Assembly: GCA_963402885.1 (NCBI GenBank)
Contig: OY727095.1
Location: 3,787,001-3,851,000, forward strand
DNA: 64,000 nucleotides
From: Antedon bifida
Lineage: Eukaryota > Echinodermata > Crinoidea > Comatulida > Antedonidae
Direction of reading: 5' to 3'
In this document: one piece after another, positions 50,301 to 59,940 of the stretch
Numbering within the stretch: position 1 is the stretch's first letter
How the letters are laid out: each line of letters opens with the position of its first letter
Translations under genes and position numbers: made by a program
The notes under the pieces: generated by a model
What the model was told of the DNA's origin: nothing
Seen by the model: only the letters and a program-made list of their open reading frames with translations
The model's database searches: none

Positions 50301-52826
50301 TTTATGTATATTTAGGCACAGAGGGCCAAGGATTAACAATTAGTGAATTAATCACTGTTCTATCTGATGGGTGGTAATCCCCCTGAACATGGGCTATTTT
50401 GTGAAACCCCTACTTGTCTTGAATGATGAACTGGGGTTCTTTAAAGTATACATGAGTAAACTGTGTACACTGGACCTACGCTTTATAGTGCTTATCCGAG
50501 AAGACTTGTTCCACCACCAGAACTAAGAGCGAGTTGGCCTTGAGCCCATGCAGATATTGTTTAGGCGCCCCTGCCTTAACTGCTCGGCCATTTGACTCGC
50601 ACGCTTTAAAAATGTTCTATACTTAGATTTCATTGGTATTTTTTCTCTCATGTTGTTATGAATTGTTTCCTTATTATTGTTACAGGTTGGGAATGGATGC
50701 CAGTTGACAGGCCTAACTTCCGGGATATATATGAGGAACTAAACAATATGTTTCAACACTCAAGTATTAGTGAAGGTTAGTATAGGGACTAAGTAATAAG
50801 TACTTATGCCATTACCCATGCTTGCCTTCTAATCTACTGGTTATACTCCCAAATCGAACACCCTTAAGCTAGCCCAAAATATCTGGTGTTCTTGTCTGGA
50901 ACATCTGCTTTTGAAAATACATTTTGATTAGAATTTGGTATTGTTTTGGCCTTGTATATTAATAAAATGTTGCTATGGGAGGGTGTCTAATTTTGATTCA
51001 GTTCCACAGAGTTCACTGTACCAGAACATGTCATCAAAGACAGTGCTGTTTTGACACTTGATTATAATGTCCTCGAAATGAATTATATAAATGTACTGTA
51101 ATTAAACTTTTTTTTATTATATGTGGATTTTTTTTTATCCCTACAGAGGTTGAAAAGACGTTGGGTGTTGATGTTGCACCAATGATACCAGGACGTATTC
51201 CTGATCATGATTCTATACAAAATCCAAGTAAGTTTTCTGCTGTTTTTATCACAACAATATCTCATTTGTTGGCGTATTGAGCATTCCAAATATCAGATCA
51301 CCTTGTATGTTTTAAAGATATATTTTCCCCCATGAAAAAATAATTTTTAAAATGTTTTTGTTGAATATGCCATTTTAATGTCACATAGTAAGTATTCACT
51401 ATTACCAAAAATTGGATCGAAAAAAACATTATTTGCCTGAAAAAAAACTGTAATTTAATGCAACAAATAGTCAAATTAGCTGGAATTTTTGGTTGAATTG
51501 AATTTTTGTTTGCCTTTTTATAACTGAAAACAGTTTTTTTTCTACGGAAATGATTAATTTGACTAAGACTGTGAAATGGCCTATTCAAAGTCTTTTAAAA
51601 AAATTTATTTTCATTTTTTTGGGGGACAATACATCTTTGGATTTAAGGCTTGTCTTTCTAAGTCTACCTTGATCACTTCTGATTTAATGGTTTTATATCT
51701 TAATTAGCCCAACTTGCACTCCCATATATTACAGTATTATTAAGCTCATGTGTGAGTATTATGTCTTTTACATTCATTTGACTTTGCAGATGGAAAAGGA
51801 ACTTCACCTGATTCGAAAAAGAAAGGAGGATTCCATGTCCAGTCTATGTTTCGTAGGAAAGATAAAAAAGAGGAGAAACGTAAATCAAACCCGAGCAACG
51901 GAGTGATGGCGAAAGACAACAGACATTCACAAGAATTAATAGAGAACTCTGAAGATAAACATTCCCAAATGGATAATAGAAATTCTAAAAATAGCCCGAG
52001 CAACTCAAGTAATATAAGCGACGGTAGCGTTGAGGGCGTAGCGTTCATGAAACAGCAATCGTTCGAGAAATGGCCGAAAAATGAACAGCAAGTCATGCCG
52101 AGTCAGGCGGATAACAAAAAGTATGGTCAGAGAAAAGATAGTAATTCTAGTAAAAATCAAATAACGCAGCCGATTACTGCACCACAAGGATACGCACCTC
52201 GTAAAAACAGTAAACCAACGTTTAATCCTCCCATGCCCCCGCAGCCATCAAAGCAGTTTACCACGAATAAGAGTATACCGAATATTTTGAAGCCAACTCA
52301 AATGGGTCAGAAACCGAGAATTACCAGTCCCAAACCAAATAAGAAAAAGGTCCCGCCGACACCAAAGCCAGATTTCATGGGGCCGAAACCAAAGCTTACC
52401 ACCTCACAAGGTACAAATGCTGTATCGCAGTTGAAACCAGTTCCACAGCCGCAAGCGCGTTCGAAACGTGGTACGATAGGTAGGGACGATCTATCAATGA
52501 GTATAGGCAAAGTCACGAAGGAATCGCTATTACAACTCTCGGATTCTTTAACAGCGAGATTCGCTACCATACTAGATAGAAACGATTATGGAAAGAGTAA
52601 CGAACTGTGCGACGACATTGAAATATTTCATTTATCATGTCAGAAGTATGTGGACTTTTTAGCCGTACGTTTTAGGTTTTCTTTTCTCGAAACATTAAAC
52701 GCCTTTGACACGCAGTTTAAAGATTTAAAAATCAAGTATACTTCAGGAAAGCAGAAAGAAATCGAACAAATTATTCGAAAATTGTTTAATCTAACGACCG
52801 ACATCAAAATGAAGGTTCAGAAATAG
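32388..52826 (+). CDS. ABL1: ABL non-receptor tyrosine kinase, 11 coding exons, 870 aa
   Basis: Cytoskeletal/signalling tyrosine kinase. Exons 32388-32457, 43159-43320, 44580-44878, 45215-45487, 45925-46009, 47397-47574, 48474-48658, 50034-50186, 50686-50775, 51147-51227, 51790-52826 sum to 2613 nt; every junction is GT/AG and phases agree. MGQTPS at the start is a myristoylation signal (ABL-1b type). SH3 about 58-115, SH2 about 121-212 with FLVRDSES (Arg146), kinase about 235-486: GGGQYGEV loop, VAVK Lys265, helix-C Glu280, gatekeeper Thr309, HRDLAARN Asp357, DFG Asp375, activation-loop Tyr387. The tail has PxxP motifs and an F-actin-binding domain (772-870). Exons 4 to 9 are 273, 85, 178, 185, 153 and 90 nt, which match human ABL1 as I recall. 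The tail is shorter than in vertebrates (about 1130 aa). The preceding ATG (32381) is followed at once by TGA. Orthologous to both ABL1 and ABL2. Confidence 0.97.
36013..36405 (-). pseudogene. Antisense cysteine-rich open frame, PAN/Apple-like, in ABL intron 1
   Basis: A stop-free minus-strand frame of about 131 codons in very AT-rich DNA; stops bound it at 36408-36406 upstream and at 36013 downstream. The upstream half has no ATG. Cysteines and spacing ([18 protein letters not shown], then [18 protein letters not shown], then CKWWKL, then VLDCRDD) look like a secreted disulfide domain of PAN/Apple or similar type. It could be an exon of an unseen antisense gene, a stranded exon, or a pseudogene; no start and no convincing splice sites were found. 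Domain naming is tentative. Confidence 0.35.
36668..36769. repeat. MITE family M1, copy 3 (5' truncated)
   Basis: GTGATGTGCCCAAATATGGTAGTGATATGACATCATCATGTCC-type interior and right end TTTGATAGTGTAGACAGAGCTT; the left terminal repeat is missing. Confidence 0.85.
38027..38345. repeat. Diverged tandem duplication, about 130-155 bp unit
   Basis: ATGATCAACAATT, AACTCTCATGAT, GTGTATTTA, TTGATCATGATCAACTCTAAATGT and CAACATAATACCTGAA recur in the same order twice. Intronic, function unknown. Confidence 0.8.
39390..39730. repeat. Two copies of a roughly 145-bp dispersed repeat
   Basis: Copies at about 39390-39535 and 39585-39730 share AGATGCAG(T/C)TTATTT, AGCTTAC(T/C)TGGATAAACCG, TTACACTGTTGGTTT and TTTTCTTTTGATTGCGTAG. 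A fragment (AAGCTTACTGGGATAAACCGAC) is at 44468-44490 before ABL exon 3. Confidence 0.8.
40560..40850. repeat. ATGAATATTCAT palindrome cluster
   Basis: TGAATATTCATGA-type words occur at least five times within 300 bp at irregular spacing, sharing the core motif with the adjacent 72-bp minisatellite. Confidence 0.7.
41461..41930. repeat. Minisatellite, 72-bp period, about seven units
   Basis: The anchor CATGAATATTCAATACTT recurs at about 41482, 41554, 41626, 41693, 41765, 41837 and 41910, mostly 72 bp apart. As 72 is divisible by three, the plus strand is spuriously open. It lies in ABL intron 1. Confidence 0.95.
42192..42373. repeat. MITE family M1, copy 4
   Basis: AAGCTCTGTCTACACTATC at the left and GATAGTGTAGACAGCATTTAA at the right. 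The interior ATATGGTAGTGATATG word is tandemly repeated three times. Confidence 0.9.
43159..44878 (+). CDS. ABL1: ABL exons 2-3: cap, SH3 and SH2 domains
   Basis: Exon 2 (43159-43320) carries the N-terminal cap with [15 protein letters not shown] and the first SH3 strands (ALYDF-equivalent ILYDF). Exon 3 (44580-44878) completes SH3 ([12 protein letters not shown]) and begins SH2 ([25 protein letters not shown]). The linker is the one that clamps the kinase in the autoinhibited state, so that regulation is probably conserved. Confidence 0.95.
43342..43514. repeat. MITE family M1, copy 5
   Basis: Starts 21 bp after ABL exon 2, immediately beyond the donor. Terminal repeats GGCTCTGTCTATACTATC and GATAGTGTAAACAGAG. 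Confidence 0.9.
43740..43880. repeat. MITE family M1, copy 6 (diverged)
   Basis: AAGCCTTTATCTACACTCTC and AGTTTGATAGTGTTGTGTAGAC flank the typical GTGATGGGCCCATATATGG and CATATCACTACC interior. In ABL intron 2. Confidence 0.85.
45072..45214 (+). promoter_or_regulatory. Tandemly duplicated 3' splice site before ABL exon 4
   Basis: A unit of about 73 bp (AACGTG(T/C)TGTAAGTTTGT, poly-A, TTATAT, GTACATGTTTTTATGATAT, CTACAG/GTATA) occurs twice. The second copy ends at the acceptor used for exon 4 (45214). The first gives an equivalent CTACAG at 45140 followed by GTATAG, so its use would place a stop at the second codon. Confidence 0.85.
45215..50775 (+). CDS. ABL1: ABL exons 4-9: SH2 end and catalytic kinase domain
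   Basis: Six exons encode the end of SH2 and the whole bilobed kinase. Visible residues include ATP-loop GGGQYG (243-248), Lys265, Glu280, Thr309 gatekeeper, catalytic Asp357, DFG (375-377), Tyr387, and [11 protein letters not shown]. No key residue is altered, so activity is predicted. Confidence 0.96.
47094..47320 (+). repeat. Dispersed repeat copy in ABL intron 5
   Basis: Second copy of the repeat seen at 24483-24826: ATCTAACAATAGGACACTGA, CTCGCCTTGCCAAGATAGGAA, AGGGGCGTGGAACTGATCATG and CCTTTGATCC in the same order. Confidence 0.75.
47825..48332. repeat. MITE with roughly 50-bp terminal inverted repeats in ABL intron 6
   Basis: Left arm GGGAGGTTTCGCAACCTTAC, GAATACGATAACGAAAACGG, ATACGTCA; right arm the near-exact complement ending TTGCGAAACCTCTC. 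The flanking TAATAG/CTATTA is also complementary. About 510 bp with no reading frame of its own. Confidence 0.88.
48659..50033 (+). other. ABL intron 7
   Basis: AT-rich intron; only the 244-bp inverted-repeat element at 49655-49898 is recognised in it. Confidence 0.6.
49655..49898. repeat. Short inverted-repeat element with internal tandem repeats
   Basis: CAGTCAACTCTCCCAATACC at the left pairs with GGTATTGGGAGAGTCAACTG at the right. The interior has GAGTCTGGTATT(T/G)GGAGAG and TTTCTGGTTTTCAGA units repeated about three times. A degenerate relative may be at 50835-51000. Confidence 0.85.
50330..50605 (-). repeat. tRNA-derived SINE in ABL intron 8
   Basis: Minus-strand head: GCGAGT near 50600 pairs with a later ACTCGC, with A-box ATGGCCGAGCAGTTAAGG of serine/leucine-tRNA type. 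The body has CGGATAAG and GCGTAGGTCCAGTGTACAC and GAACCCCAGTTCATC, a module I recognise from other invertebrate SINEs. Inserted in reverse orientation to ABL. Confidence 0.65.
51790..52826 (+). CDS. ABL1: ABL last exon: proline-rich tail and F-actin-binding domain
   Basis: A single 1037-nt exon, as in vertebrates where the last exon is also very large. It has a basic stretch ([11 protein letters not shown]), proline motifs ([23 protein letters not shown]) able to bind SH3 proteins such as Crk/Abi types, and a helical C-terminal domain from [12 protein letters not shown] to KVQK matching the ABL F-actin-binding bundle. Stop TAG at 52824-52826. Confidence 0.95.
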
Positions 52827-52834
52827 ATGGAATG

Positions 52835-52840
52835 AATAAA
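52835..52840 (+). terminator. Candidate ABL polyadenylation signal
   Basis: AATAAA 9 bp after the stop codon, with ATTAAA following at 52853. Such a short 3' UTR would be unusual, so distal signals downstream may be the main ones. Confidence 0.35.
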
Positions 52841-53156
52841 ACAATCTTCCGTTATTAAAAATATAATTTTTTTCATAAACTATCGTGTATATAATTATAT
52901 AAATATATAAAAAATGTTTTTTGTAACAGTAAAGTATAATTGTATTCCCTTTTTTGTTACTCTTGTTTGTACCAAAGCTATGCAAATTGTTTTTAACTAG
53001 AGGTTGAGATAGGGACCCAAATTGGTGCAGAATCATGTTGGTGGACTAATAAAATCTTTTTCCCATTGTATATCTTTTTGTTATATACTGAAACTAAACA
53101 CAATTTTATCTCTGACTGTATACTCTCTGAAAACCATAAATTGTATGTACATTCTA

Positions 53157-53263
53157 AAGCTCTGTCTACACGATCAAACTTTATACGACAAATAAATGTG
53201 ATGTGCCCATATTTGGGTATATCGCTACCATATTTAACTAGTTTGATAGTGTAAACAGAGCTT
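53157..53263. repeat. MITE family M1, copy 7
   Basis: AAGCTCTGTCTACACGATC and AGTTTGATAGTGTAAACAGAGCTT; shortened interior. Confidence 0.9.
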
Positions 53264-54284
53264 AACACTAGCATTATTATTTAATATTTGAATTCCACCA
53301 ATCAAATTCACATTCATTACATTACACATTACTAGATCAGTAGTATATTGTAGGTCGTCTATTCAGAATATATTAAGCAGTGGTCATATTTACTTAAGTG
53401 AAATATTTACTTCAAAAATACTTAGTATTTCACTTAAGTTAATAAATATTTAAGGATTCCCCATAAGTGGTATTTTAGTGTTTCAGTAAGTTTGAATAGG
53501 AAATAAGGCCAAATTTGGTCATGTTCCAGAAAAATTTGACATCTCCTAAAAACATATTTCCTGGTTGTGGCCACCTTTCAACTTTGACCTTTAACTTTAA
53601 AGATTAGTCTAATTTCTATTTTGATTGATAATTATACAATATTTAGAATTTGCTTTATAACTTGACTAATATTTATATATTAGAAGAGGATAATTAATAA
53701 TTTTATAATCAAGTGTATTTTTTATATTGTTTTTAAAATTGTAATTTCTTTTTTATATAAAACAAAATGCTAGAATTCTGGTAGAAACGTGTATAGTACT
53801 ATGTATTCAATATATTAACTCATAACCCGAGGTGCTAACCGTAAATTTTATATTTTTTCATATCGGTGCTTATCGATTGGGTTATCCACAGGGAAAAGCG
53901 TGTTAACAAGGGTATGCCCACACACATAATAGTTTAATTTATTGTGTACATTTGTCACAGTGTAAAACTAGGAATATCATAAGTAAAAGCGCCCTTGGTA
54001 GAAATCTTTTTATTTTATTATGGATAGGAAGATTATCTGCTTTTAGAAATACAGTATCACTTTTTTCTGTAACATGTTTTCAAGTGTAACAAAATTTGTT
54101 TATTTTTATACCCTTACACATTTCCATTATTTAATATTTGACTTATTTAGGGTGCCATTATAGTTAAACAAACATATTAACACATCTTTACAGATGGTGC
54201 ATCGATATATGGTTCTAATTACATAGGAAATATAACATAATATCAATTGTTTCATATAGTGTCTATGGTAGTGCCCCACTTGTA

Positions 54285-54400
54285 GGTACAAGGCAAGTGA
54301 GTCAATCACAGTTTAGATGATCGAACGCAGCATGATTGATTGGTCAAATTACTTGCGTTGTGCTTACATCTTTGCATTGTATCCTAATAGGTTCTATTGT
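54285..54400. repeat. Degenerate GGTTCCCACTAG-type MITE
   Basis: CAAGTGAGTCAATCACAG, GATTGGTCAAATTACTTGCG and GCTTACATC resemble the interior of the copies at 3131-3418; ends decayed. Confidence 0.45.
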
Positions 54401-54444
54401 GGCCAACATGTAAAAGTTTATTCAAAATATACCACCTCTTAACT

Positions 54445-54567
54445 TAAGCTCTTTATCAATCTTTATGTGACAAAAGAAATGTGATGTGTCCTTATATGGA
54501 CATGATGACATCATGTCACTACCATATTGTGTGCCACATAAAGTTTGATAGTGTAGACAGAGTTTTA
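54445..54567. repeat. MITE family M1, copy 8
   Basis: AAGCTCTTTATCAATCTTTATGTGAC and AGTTTGATAGTGTAGACAGAG; the left end is diverged. Confidence 0.88.
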
Positions 54568-55898
54568 GGAAGGTTCACTTGTATAAGTTTCACAGTAAGT
54601 GTGCTCAAAACAGCTCACCAATTTATTTGCCTTTGTATTAAATTTGTTCACTTTGTTTTTTTAAATACTTAATTTTGTTATTAAAATTTAGAGAACTAAT
54701 TTTCTAAACACATTTTTTATTTCAATTTAGTGAGTTTTAAGGAAAGAGTTTGGTTTTATTTTTTTTTATATAATAGTTTTTAGTTAACTATAAAATGGTA
54801 ATTTCTATATTTTCTACCTTGAATTTTTGATTGAAAAATCCCTATGGTATATATATGGTCACTAATCACGTGATAATTAATGTTTTGATAAACATGTAAA
54901 AGAATAATCTAAAAGTATAATTGCCATGTTAACAACATTTTTTACCCAATTTAATTTATTAATATTAATTTTCTGAATTAGATGAGTCATACATATTAAA
55001 ATATAGGAACGTAAATATATATAATATATTATATAACGTATGATTGATGGTTGGTAAACAAATATGAATTCTTCAAAAATATTATTTTAGTCAATTTAAG
55101 AATTAGCTAAAATAGAAAATTGTGAATACTAATGATTCTTAAAATAATGCATAATCTGGATGAATTATTATACTACTGAATATAAATTCTTTGTGATGCT
55201 TCCGCCATTGCTGTTACCATGATGAACAATAACAACTTTATAATAAGCATTCAACTTTAACCTATAACCTCATGTGGCGATCTGATGTCAGTAGTATAGA
55301 ACATTTGGCATTATTATATGGAACCATTTATTGATAAATAAGTTTTGTTTTTTTTATAGAAAATATTATCTTTCTTTTATCTTTAATTCTGTGGTGATGC
55401 CAATTTAACAATAGAGATATTAAAAGTGAATTATATTATAATATCTGTATGGATTAACCTATCGCTTTAAAGCCTACTTAGGCATAATCTGGGCCTAGAA
55501 ATCAAGTCTATCACCAAGTAAGAATAGTGAGCGGGTGAGCCTATGTTTGAGTTAACTGCAGTGATATTCAAAATTGCTATACTTGCAGATCTCTATATAC
55601 AAATGCTAAAATGCAGTTTCTATATTGACTTATATTTGGATTAGTTAAATACAATAGCAATTGAGCATCTTCAGACCAAGGGTATTTTAAATGTGGGAGT
55701 GCTAAAATATAATAATAATAATAGTCTGACAAAAATTTGATATCATAATTTCATTTTAGCTGTCAAAAGGGGAGCATGCACCCCAAATGCAACCACCCCT
55801 GGTTTTGGCACCAATGCCTTTATGCTTCATAATTTCAGTATAGTTATAAACAATATTTTTTTAGAGAAGGGATCTACCCCAAGAATGGAGTGAGGCTT

Positions 55899-56098
55899 AA
55901 GCATCTTTCACACCTGTTCCGACATGGTTCCAGTCCAGCTCCGGCAAATCAAATTGAACATCAATGTTTCGTTTTCACGTGGCTACATGCATATCGATTG
56001 GTGCGTATCCGTGTGGAGCGCCATGAAAAAGAAACGTCGACATTTGATTTGATTTTCTGGTCCTGTACCGGAACAGGTTTGAAAGACCCTTTACACAG
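55899..56098. repeat. Inverted-repeat element (CACACCTGTTCCG family)
   Basis: CTTTCACACCTGTTCCG at the left pairs with CGGAACAGGTTTGAAAG at the right, and GGCAAATCAAAT pairs imperfectly with ATTTGATTTGATTTT. The open frame across it is incidental. Confidence 0.7.
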
Positions 56099-56160
56099 GG
56101 CCCTGGAACTAGCAAAAAGCCTGTTAATATTTTAAAAGTAGGCCCCCACCCTATATCGGA

Positions 56161-56260
56161 GCTGTGATCATATTACTACCATATGTGGGTATATCACTAC
56201 CATATTTGGACGCATCAAACTTTTTTTGTCAAATTAGTTTGATAGTGTAGACAGAGCTTA
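56161..56260. repeat. MITE family M1, copy 9 (5' truncated)
   Basis: Interior CATATTACTACCATATGTGGG and right end TTAGTTTGATAGTGTAGACAGAGCTTA; the left terminal repeat is absent. Confidence 0.85.
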
Positions 56261-57602
56261 ATAATGATATTGAATGATATTAAACCTTTTTATTATTTGT
56301 GTTTTTTAATTAAACCAATTAAGTTTAAGACAGGGGGAATGCACCTATTTGGACACATTATTGGGTATATTTACAGCCTCTTTTATAAGCAATTCCTATC
56401 GCCTGTTGTGTGCTGAAGGAGTGGTCAAGTATGATGCCTTATCGGATATCACTTATAGATATTAGTTGTAGACATTTGTATGTATTGTACATTTAAAAGA
56501 TCTTTATTACATGAAAACATTTAGAAAGTGTTAAATTAGGTACATATTTACATTATTTAGCTTAATACACCTAACCAATTAATGTTTTCATCTTATTAAA
56601 AGTGAAAGAAACTTCAATAAATGGTATTCGTTTTTATATATGTGTTTTGTTTTTAATTTTGTTGTCTTCAATTTTTTCTACATTTTAAAACATGAAGACT
56701 TTCCCCACACCATCCAATGCTGTTCTGAATTTGTTGCTGATTTATTCCTTTTATATTATTCGGGTTACTAACTGTAATTCATTCACCTAAGTAATTTAAC
56801 CACATAATACCAATTATTATATTATTATATAGGCCTATATGATATTACTGTACTAACATTTGAGTTTTGTTATCATTTTTGAAAGAGCAAAATATGGTGT
56901 TTTTTTTATGAACTTTACTAATTGTAGAGGGCGCTATGTGGAATTTTTCCTCGGCTCTTCCATTTATTGGTACTGTACAATATGCATCACTAATAATAAA
57001 ATTAAAAACACTAAATAATGAGAATCAATATACTTCGAAAATATACAATTAGAAGTTACAAATATTTGTTACATGTGAAATAATTTATCAGTGCAATAGA
57101 TAATCTGATAATGTCCTAAATAATTTGAATTTTGAAAAAAAAGAAGGGTTAAGACTTATAAATAGAATAGCAAATCTGATTATCTCAACAACATTCAGTG
57201 GATCCATTTGTCGCGATAAAAAGACGCTAGAATACATTTAGAAAAGGGACGAGTTTATGTGTAAAAACAGTTAATAGAATTTCACGTTTGTAAACGTAAG
57301 TACATAATAACACTCTATATTAATTATTGCATTCGAATTACGTTATATTTATTTATTCATTAAGTTAAGATGATAGTCGTTTTCATTCTATGATAGTTGA
57401 AAAAAGAGTGAAGATTGTTAGGTGATATTGATGATGAGGATACGCCTTTTTTCATCTCGACACTTCAGGGAGAAAGGTCATTCCGACCGATCGGGGGATC
57501 TTCGTCCTGTTGGTTTGAGGGGCCTGGATACAGCGCTGTGGATGGCTAACTAGTGAAATACACAGAGTTGTATATTGTGATAATAACTCATACTATAGAG
57601 GT

Positions 57603-57784
57603 TATTATCCAGTAACCTTTAGTTACTCCTCTTACAGTTACACATATCATATGGTACCATGTGGCCTAGAAAAAAGCCCCAGACAAAATTACCGTTAACT
57701 TTGTCTGGGGCTTTTTTTCTAGGCCACATGGTACCATATGATATGTGTAACTGTAAGAGGAGTAACTAAAGGTTACTGGATAAT
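57603..57784. repeat. Perfect-stem hairpin, about 85-bp arms, 12-nt loop
   Basis: Arm 57603-57687 (TATTATCCAGTAACC... to GCCCCAGACAAA) is followed by loop 57688-57699 (ATTACCGTTAAC) and its reverse complement 57700-57784. Only a run-length difference in the A6/T7 tract separates the arms. The 3' LTR holds the same first arm once, with the loop in the opposite orientation. Confidence 0.95.
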
Positions 57785-59362
57785 ATCAAAAAATGGTATA
57801 CACAAGAAGATGCTCGACAAATATCTCAATGTTACTGTGTAACTGGAGTAATTCAAGAAATAGGCAATGAATCACTTGTTCAGCCTGTTGATTATGATCT
57901 CGAAACACAATTTCTTGATGACAGTATAGGTCCATCCTATAAACAAACACAAACATGGAAAGATGTAAAAATTGCAGACTCCATTTCTACAAAACAAAAA
58001 CGGGAACTAACCAATACACTTAAGAAACATACTAAGGCATTTTCTGATGTGCCTGGAAAAACTAATGTACTTACACATACAGTAAAAACTACTCATGAAA
58101 CACCAATCAGACAACGTGCTTACAGGACACCACATTCAATGATGACAAAAGTCAAAGAAGAGGTGGACAGTATGTTGAGTCTAGGGGTCATTGAGAGGTC
58201 AACTAGTGCATATGCATCTCCTATTGTCGTTGTACCAAAACCTAACGGTGATATTCGCGTGTGCACTGATTACCGTGCATTGAACAAGATAACTGAGTTT
58301 GATCCTTATCCTATTCCTAGGATAGATCAGATTCTTGATGAAGTAGCTAAAGCTAAATATATCTCAACCCTAGATTTGACTAAGGGATTTTATCAGGTAC
58401 CTCTAGATCCGCAAGCTAAAGCAAAATCAGCATTTGTGACACCTTTTGGGCAGTTTGCATATAGGGTCATGCCGTTCGGTATGATGAATTCTAGTGCAAC
58501 ATTTCAAAAGCTAGTTGATACTGTGTTGATGGGATGTTCCGCATTTTGCAGACAATATATTGACGATATTGCGATTTTCTCTAATACGTGGCAAGATCAT
58601 TTAAATCATTTAGACATTGTATTAAGTAAAATTTCAGAAGCTGGTCTTACTATTAAGCCATCTAAATCGAAATTTGCTAACAGCACTGTAAACTACCTTG
58701 GACATACCATAGGGGATGGCCAAATAAAGCCTATGTTAGATAAGATAGAGTCGGTAGAGAAATTCCCTACCCCTCAAACTAAGAAAAATGTCAGGTCATT
58801 TTTGGGATTGACAGGGTATTATAGGAAGTTTATTCTACACTATGATGACATAGCAAGACCCTTGATAAACTTGACTAAAAAAGCCGAACCTAAGAGAGTA
58901 AATTGGACGCCTGAGTGTGATAAAGCATTCACAGATTTAAAATCTCAGCTTATTGCTCACCCCATTTTAAGAGCACCAAACTTTGATAAACCATTTTTAC
59001 TACAAACTGATGCATCGAAAACAGGAATTGGAGCTGTTTTAAGCCAGTTAGATACTGATTGTAATGAACATCCTATTGTTTACCTTAGTAGAAGGATGTT
59101 GCCCAATGAGTTAAATTATTCAGTTGCTGAACAAGAATGTTTAGCTATAGTATGGTCAATTAACAAGTTACGATATTACTTACAAGGGCACAAATTTACA
59201 GTTATAACTGACCACAAGGCGTTGAAATGGCTTGACAATACCCGCCATTCAAATAATAGACTAATGAGATGGTCAATGACTCTACAACAATTTACTTTTG
59301 ATATACAATACCGCAAAGGTATAACAAACACCAATGCTGACAGTTTGTCACGTCGATGTTAG
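57782..59362 (+). pseudogene. Retroelement pol fragment: reverse transcriptase and RNase H
   Basis: An open frame of 526 codons starts at the hairpin edge without an initiation codon and ends in TAG at 59360-59362. Order: linker with SDVPGKTN, RT with CTDYRALNK, LTKGFYQVPL, VMPFGM and the catalytic YIDD box, then the tether PHNLTKK-like region, then an RNase H with QTDASKTGIGAVL, YSVAEQECLAIVW and TDHKALKWL, ending NADSLSRR. This is the usual order of Ty3/gypsy pol, where integrase normally follows; here the frame stops right after RNase H. No inactivating stop lies within RT-RNase H, but lacking gag, protease, start and integrase it is called a fragment. Confidence 0.88.
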
Positions 59363-59570
59363 TAATTCAGGGAACATATGGTACATTGCATTATTTTAAT
59401 TTATAGTTAAGTGAGTACACAAGCTTCATCAGCCCAAAATGTGTATGTTATAAGTATGTTATAAGGATTATCACAAATAATCTGACCTTATATAGTAAAA
59501 TTAAGTATTAAGATACAAACGAAAAGATTCTCACAAAGAATCTATATATATTGTGACCATTCAAAACATT

Positions 59571-59940
59571 GTGTAAAATTGGTTTAAAAATTATAATATC
59601 TATATTGTCAGTAAAGATTATATTTAGCATCACCAACTAACAATTGGTCAGAGCACTTCACAATGTTGAAGGTTATATGTACTACCAACTTACACTTGGT
59701 ATTAGACACTTTTTACTGTATTGTAGTAACCGATTTATTATGATATTGTGTAAAATTGGTTAAAAATTATAATATCTATATTGTACTTCAGTAAGGGTCA
59801 GTAAAGATTATATTTAGCATCACCAACTAACAATTGGCCAGAGCACTTCACAATATTGAAGGTTATATGTACTACCAACTTACACTTGGTATTAGACACT
59901 TTACTGTATTGTAGTACAGCAGATTTATTATGATATTATA
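59571..59940. repeat. Tandem duplication, period about 178 bp, two units
   Basis: GTGTAAAATTGGTT, AATTATAATATCTATATTG, GATTATATTTAGCATCACC, AGAGCACTTCACAAT and TACCAACTTACACTTGG recur in the same order from 59571 and 59749. It lies in the 1.1 kb non-coding stretch between pol and the 3' LTR, where integrase would be expected. Confidence 0.9.

Larger units (their letters stand above)
52841..57575. other. ABL 3' UTR and intergenic region before alpha-spectrin
   Basis: About 4.7 kb of AT-rich DNA with three M1 MITE copies and one other inverted-repeat element but no conserved frame. The segment 57420-57560 is less AT-rich, and AAAC/GTAAGTAC at 57295 is a possible donor, so a spectrin 5' UTR exon could lie around 57200-57295; this is a guess. 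Confidence 0.5.

Noticed and set aside
51746-52187. Minus-strand frames over the last ABL exon
   Set aside because: Antisense shadows of the proline/lysine-rich ABL tail.
55890-56135. 81-codon plus-strand frame
   Set aside because: Spans an inverted-repeat element (CACACCTGTTCCG ends); no protein resemblance.
57782-59362. Functional domesticated reverse transcriptase gene
   Set aside because: It lies between a 5-bp target duplication and LTR sequence, lacks a start codon and begins at a hairpin breakpoint; an element fragment is the simpler reading.
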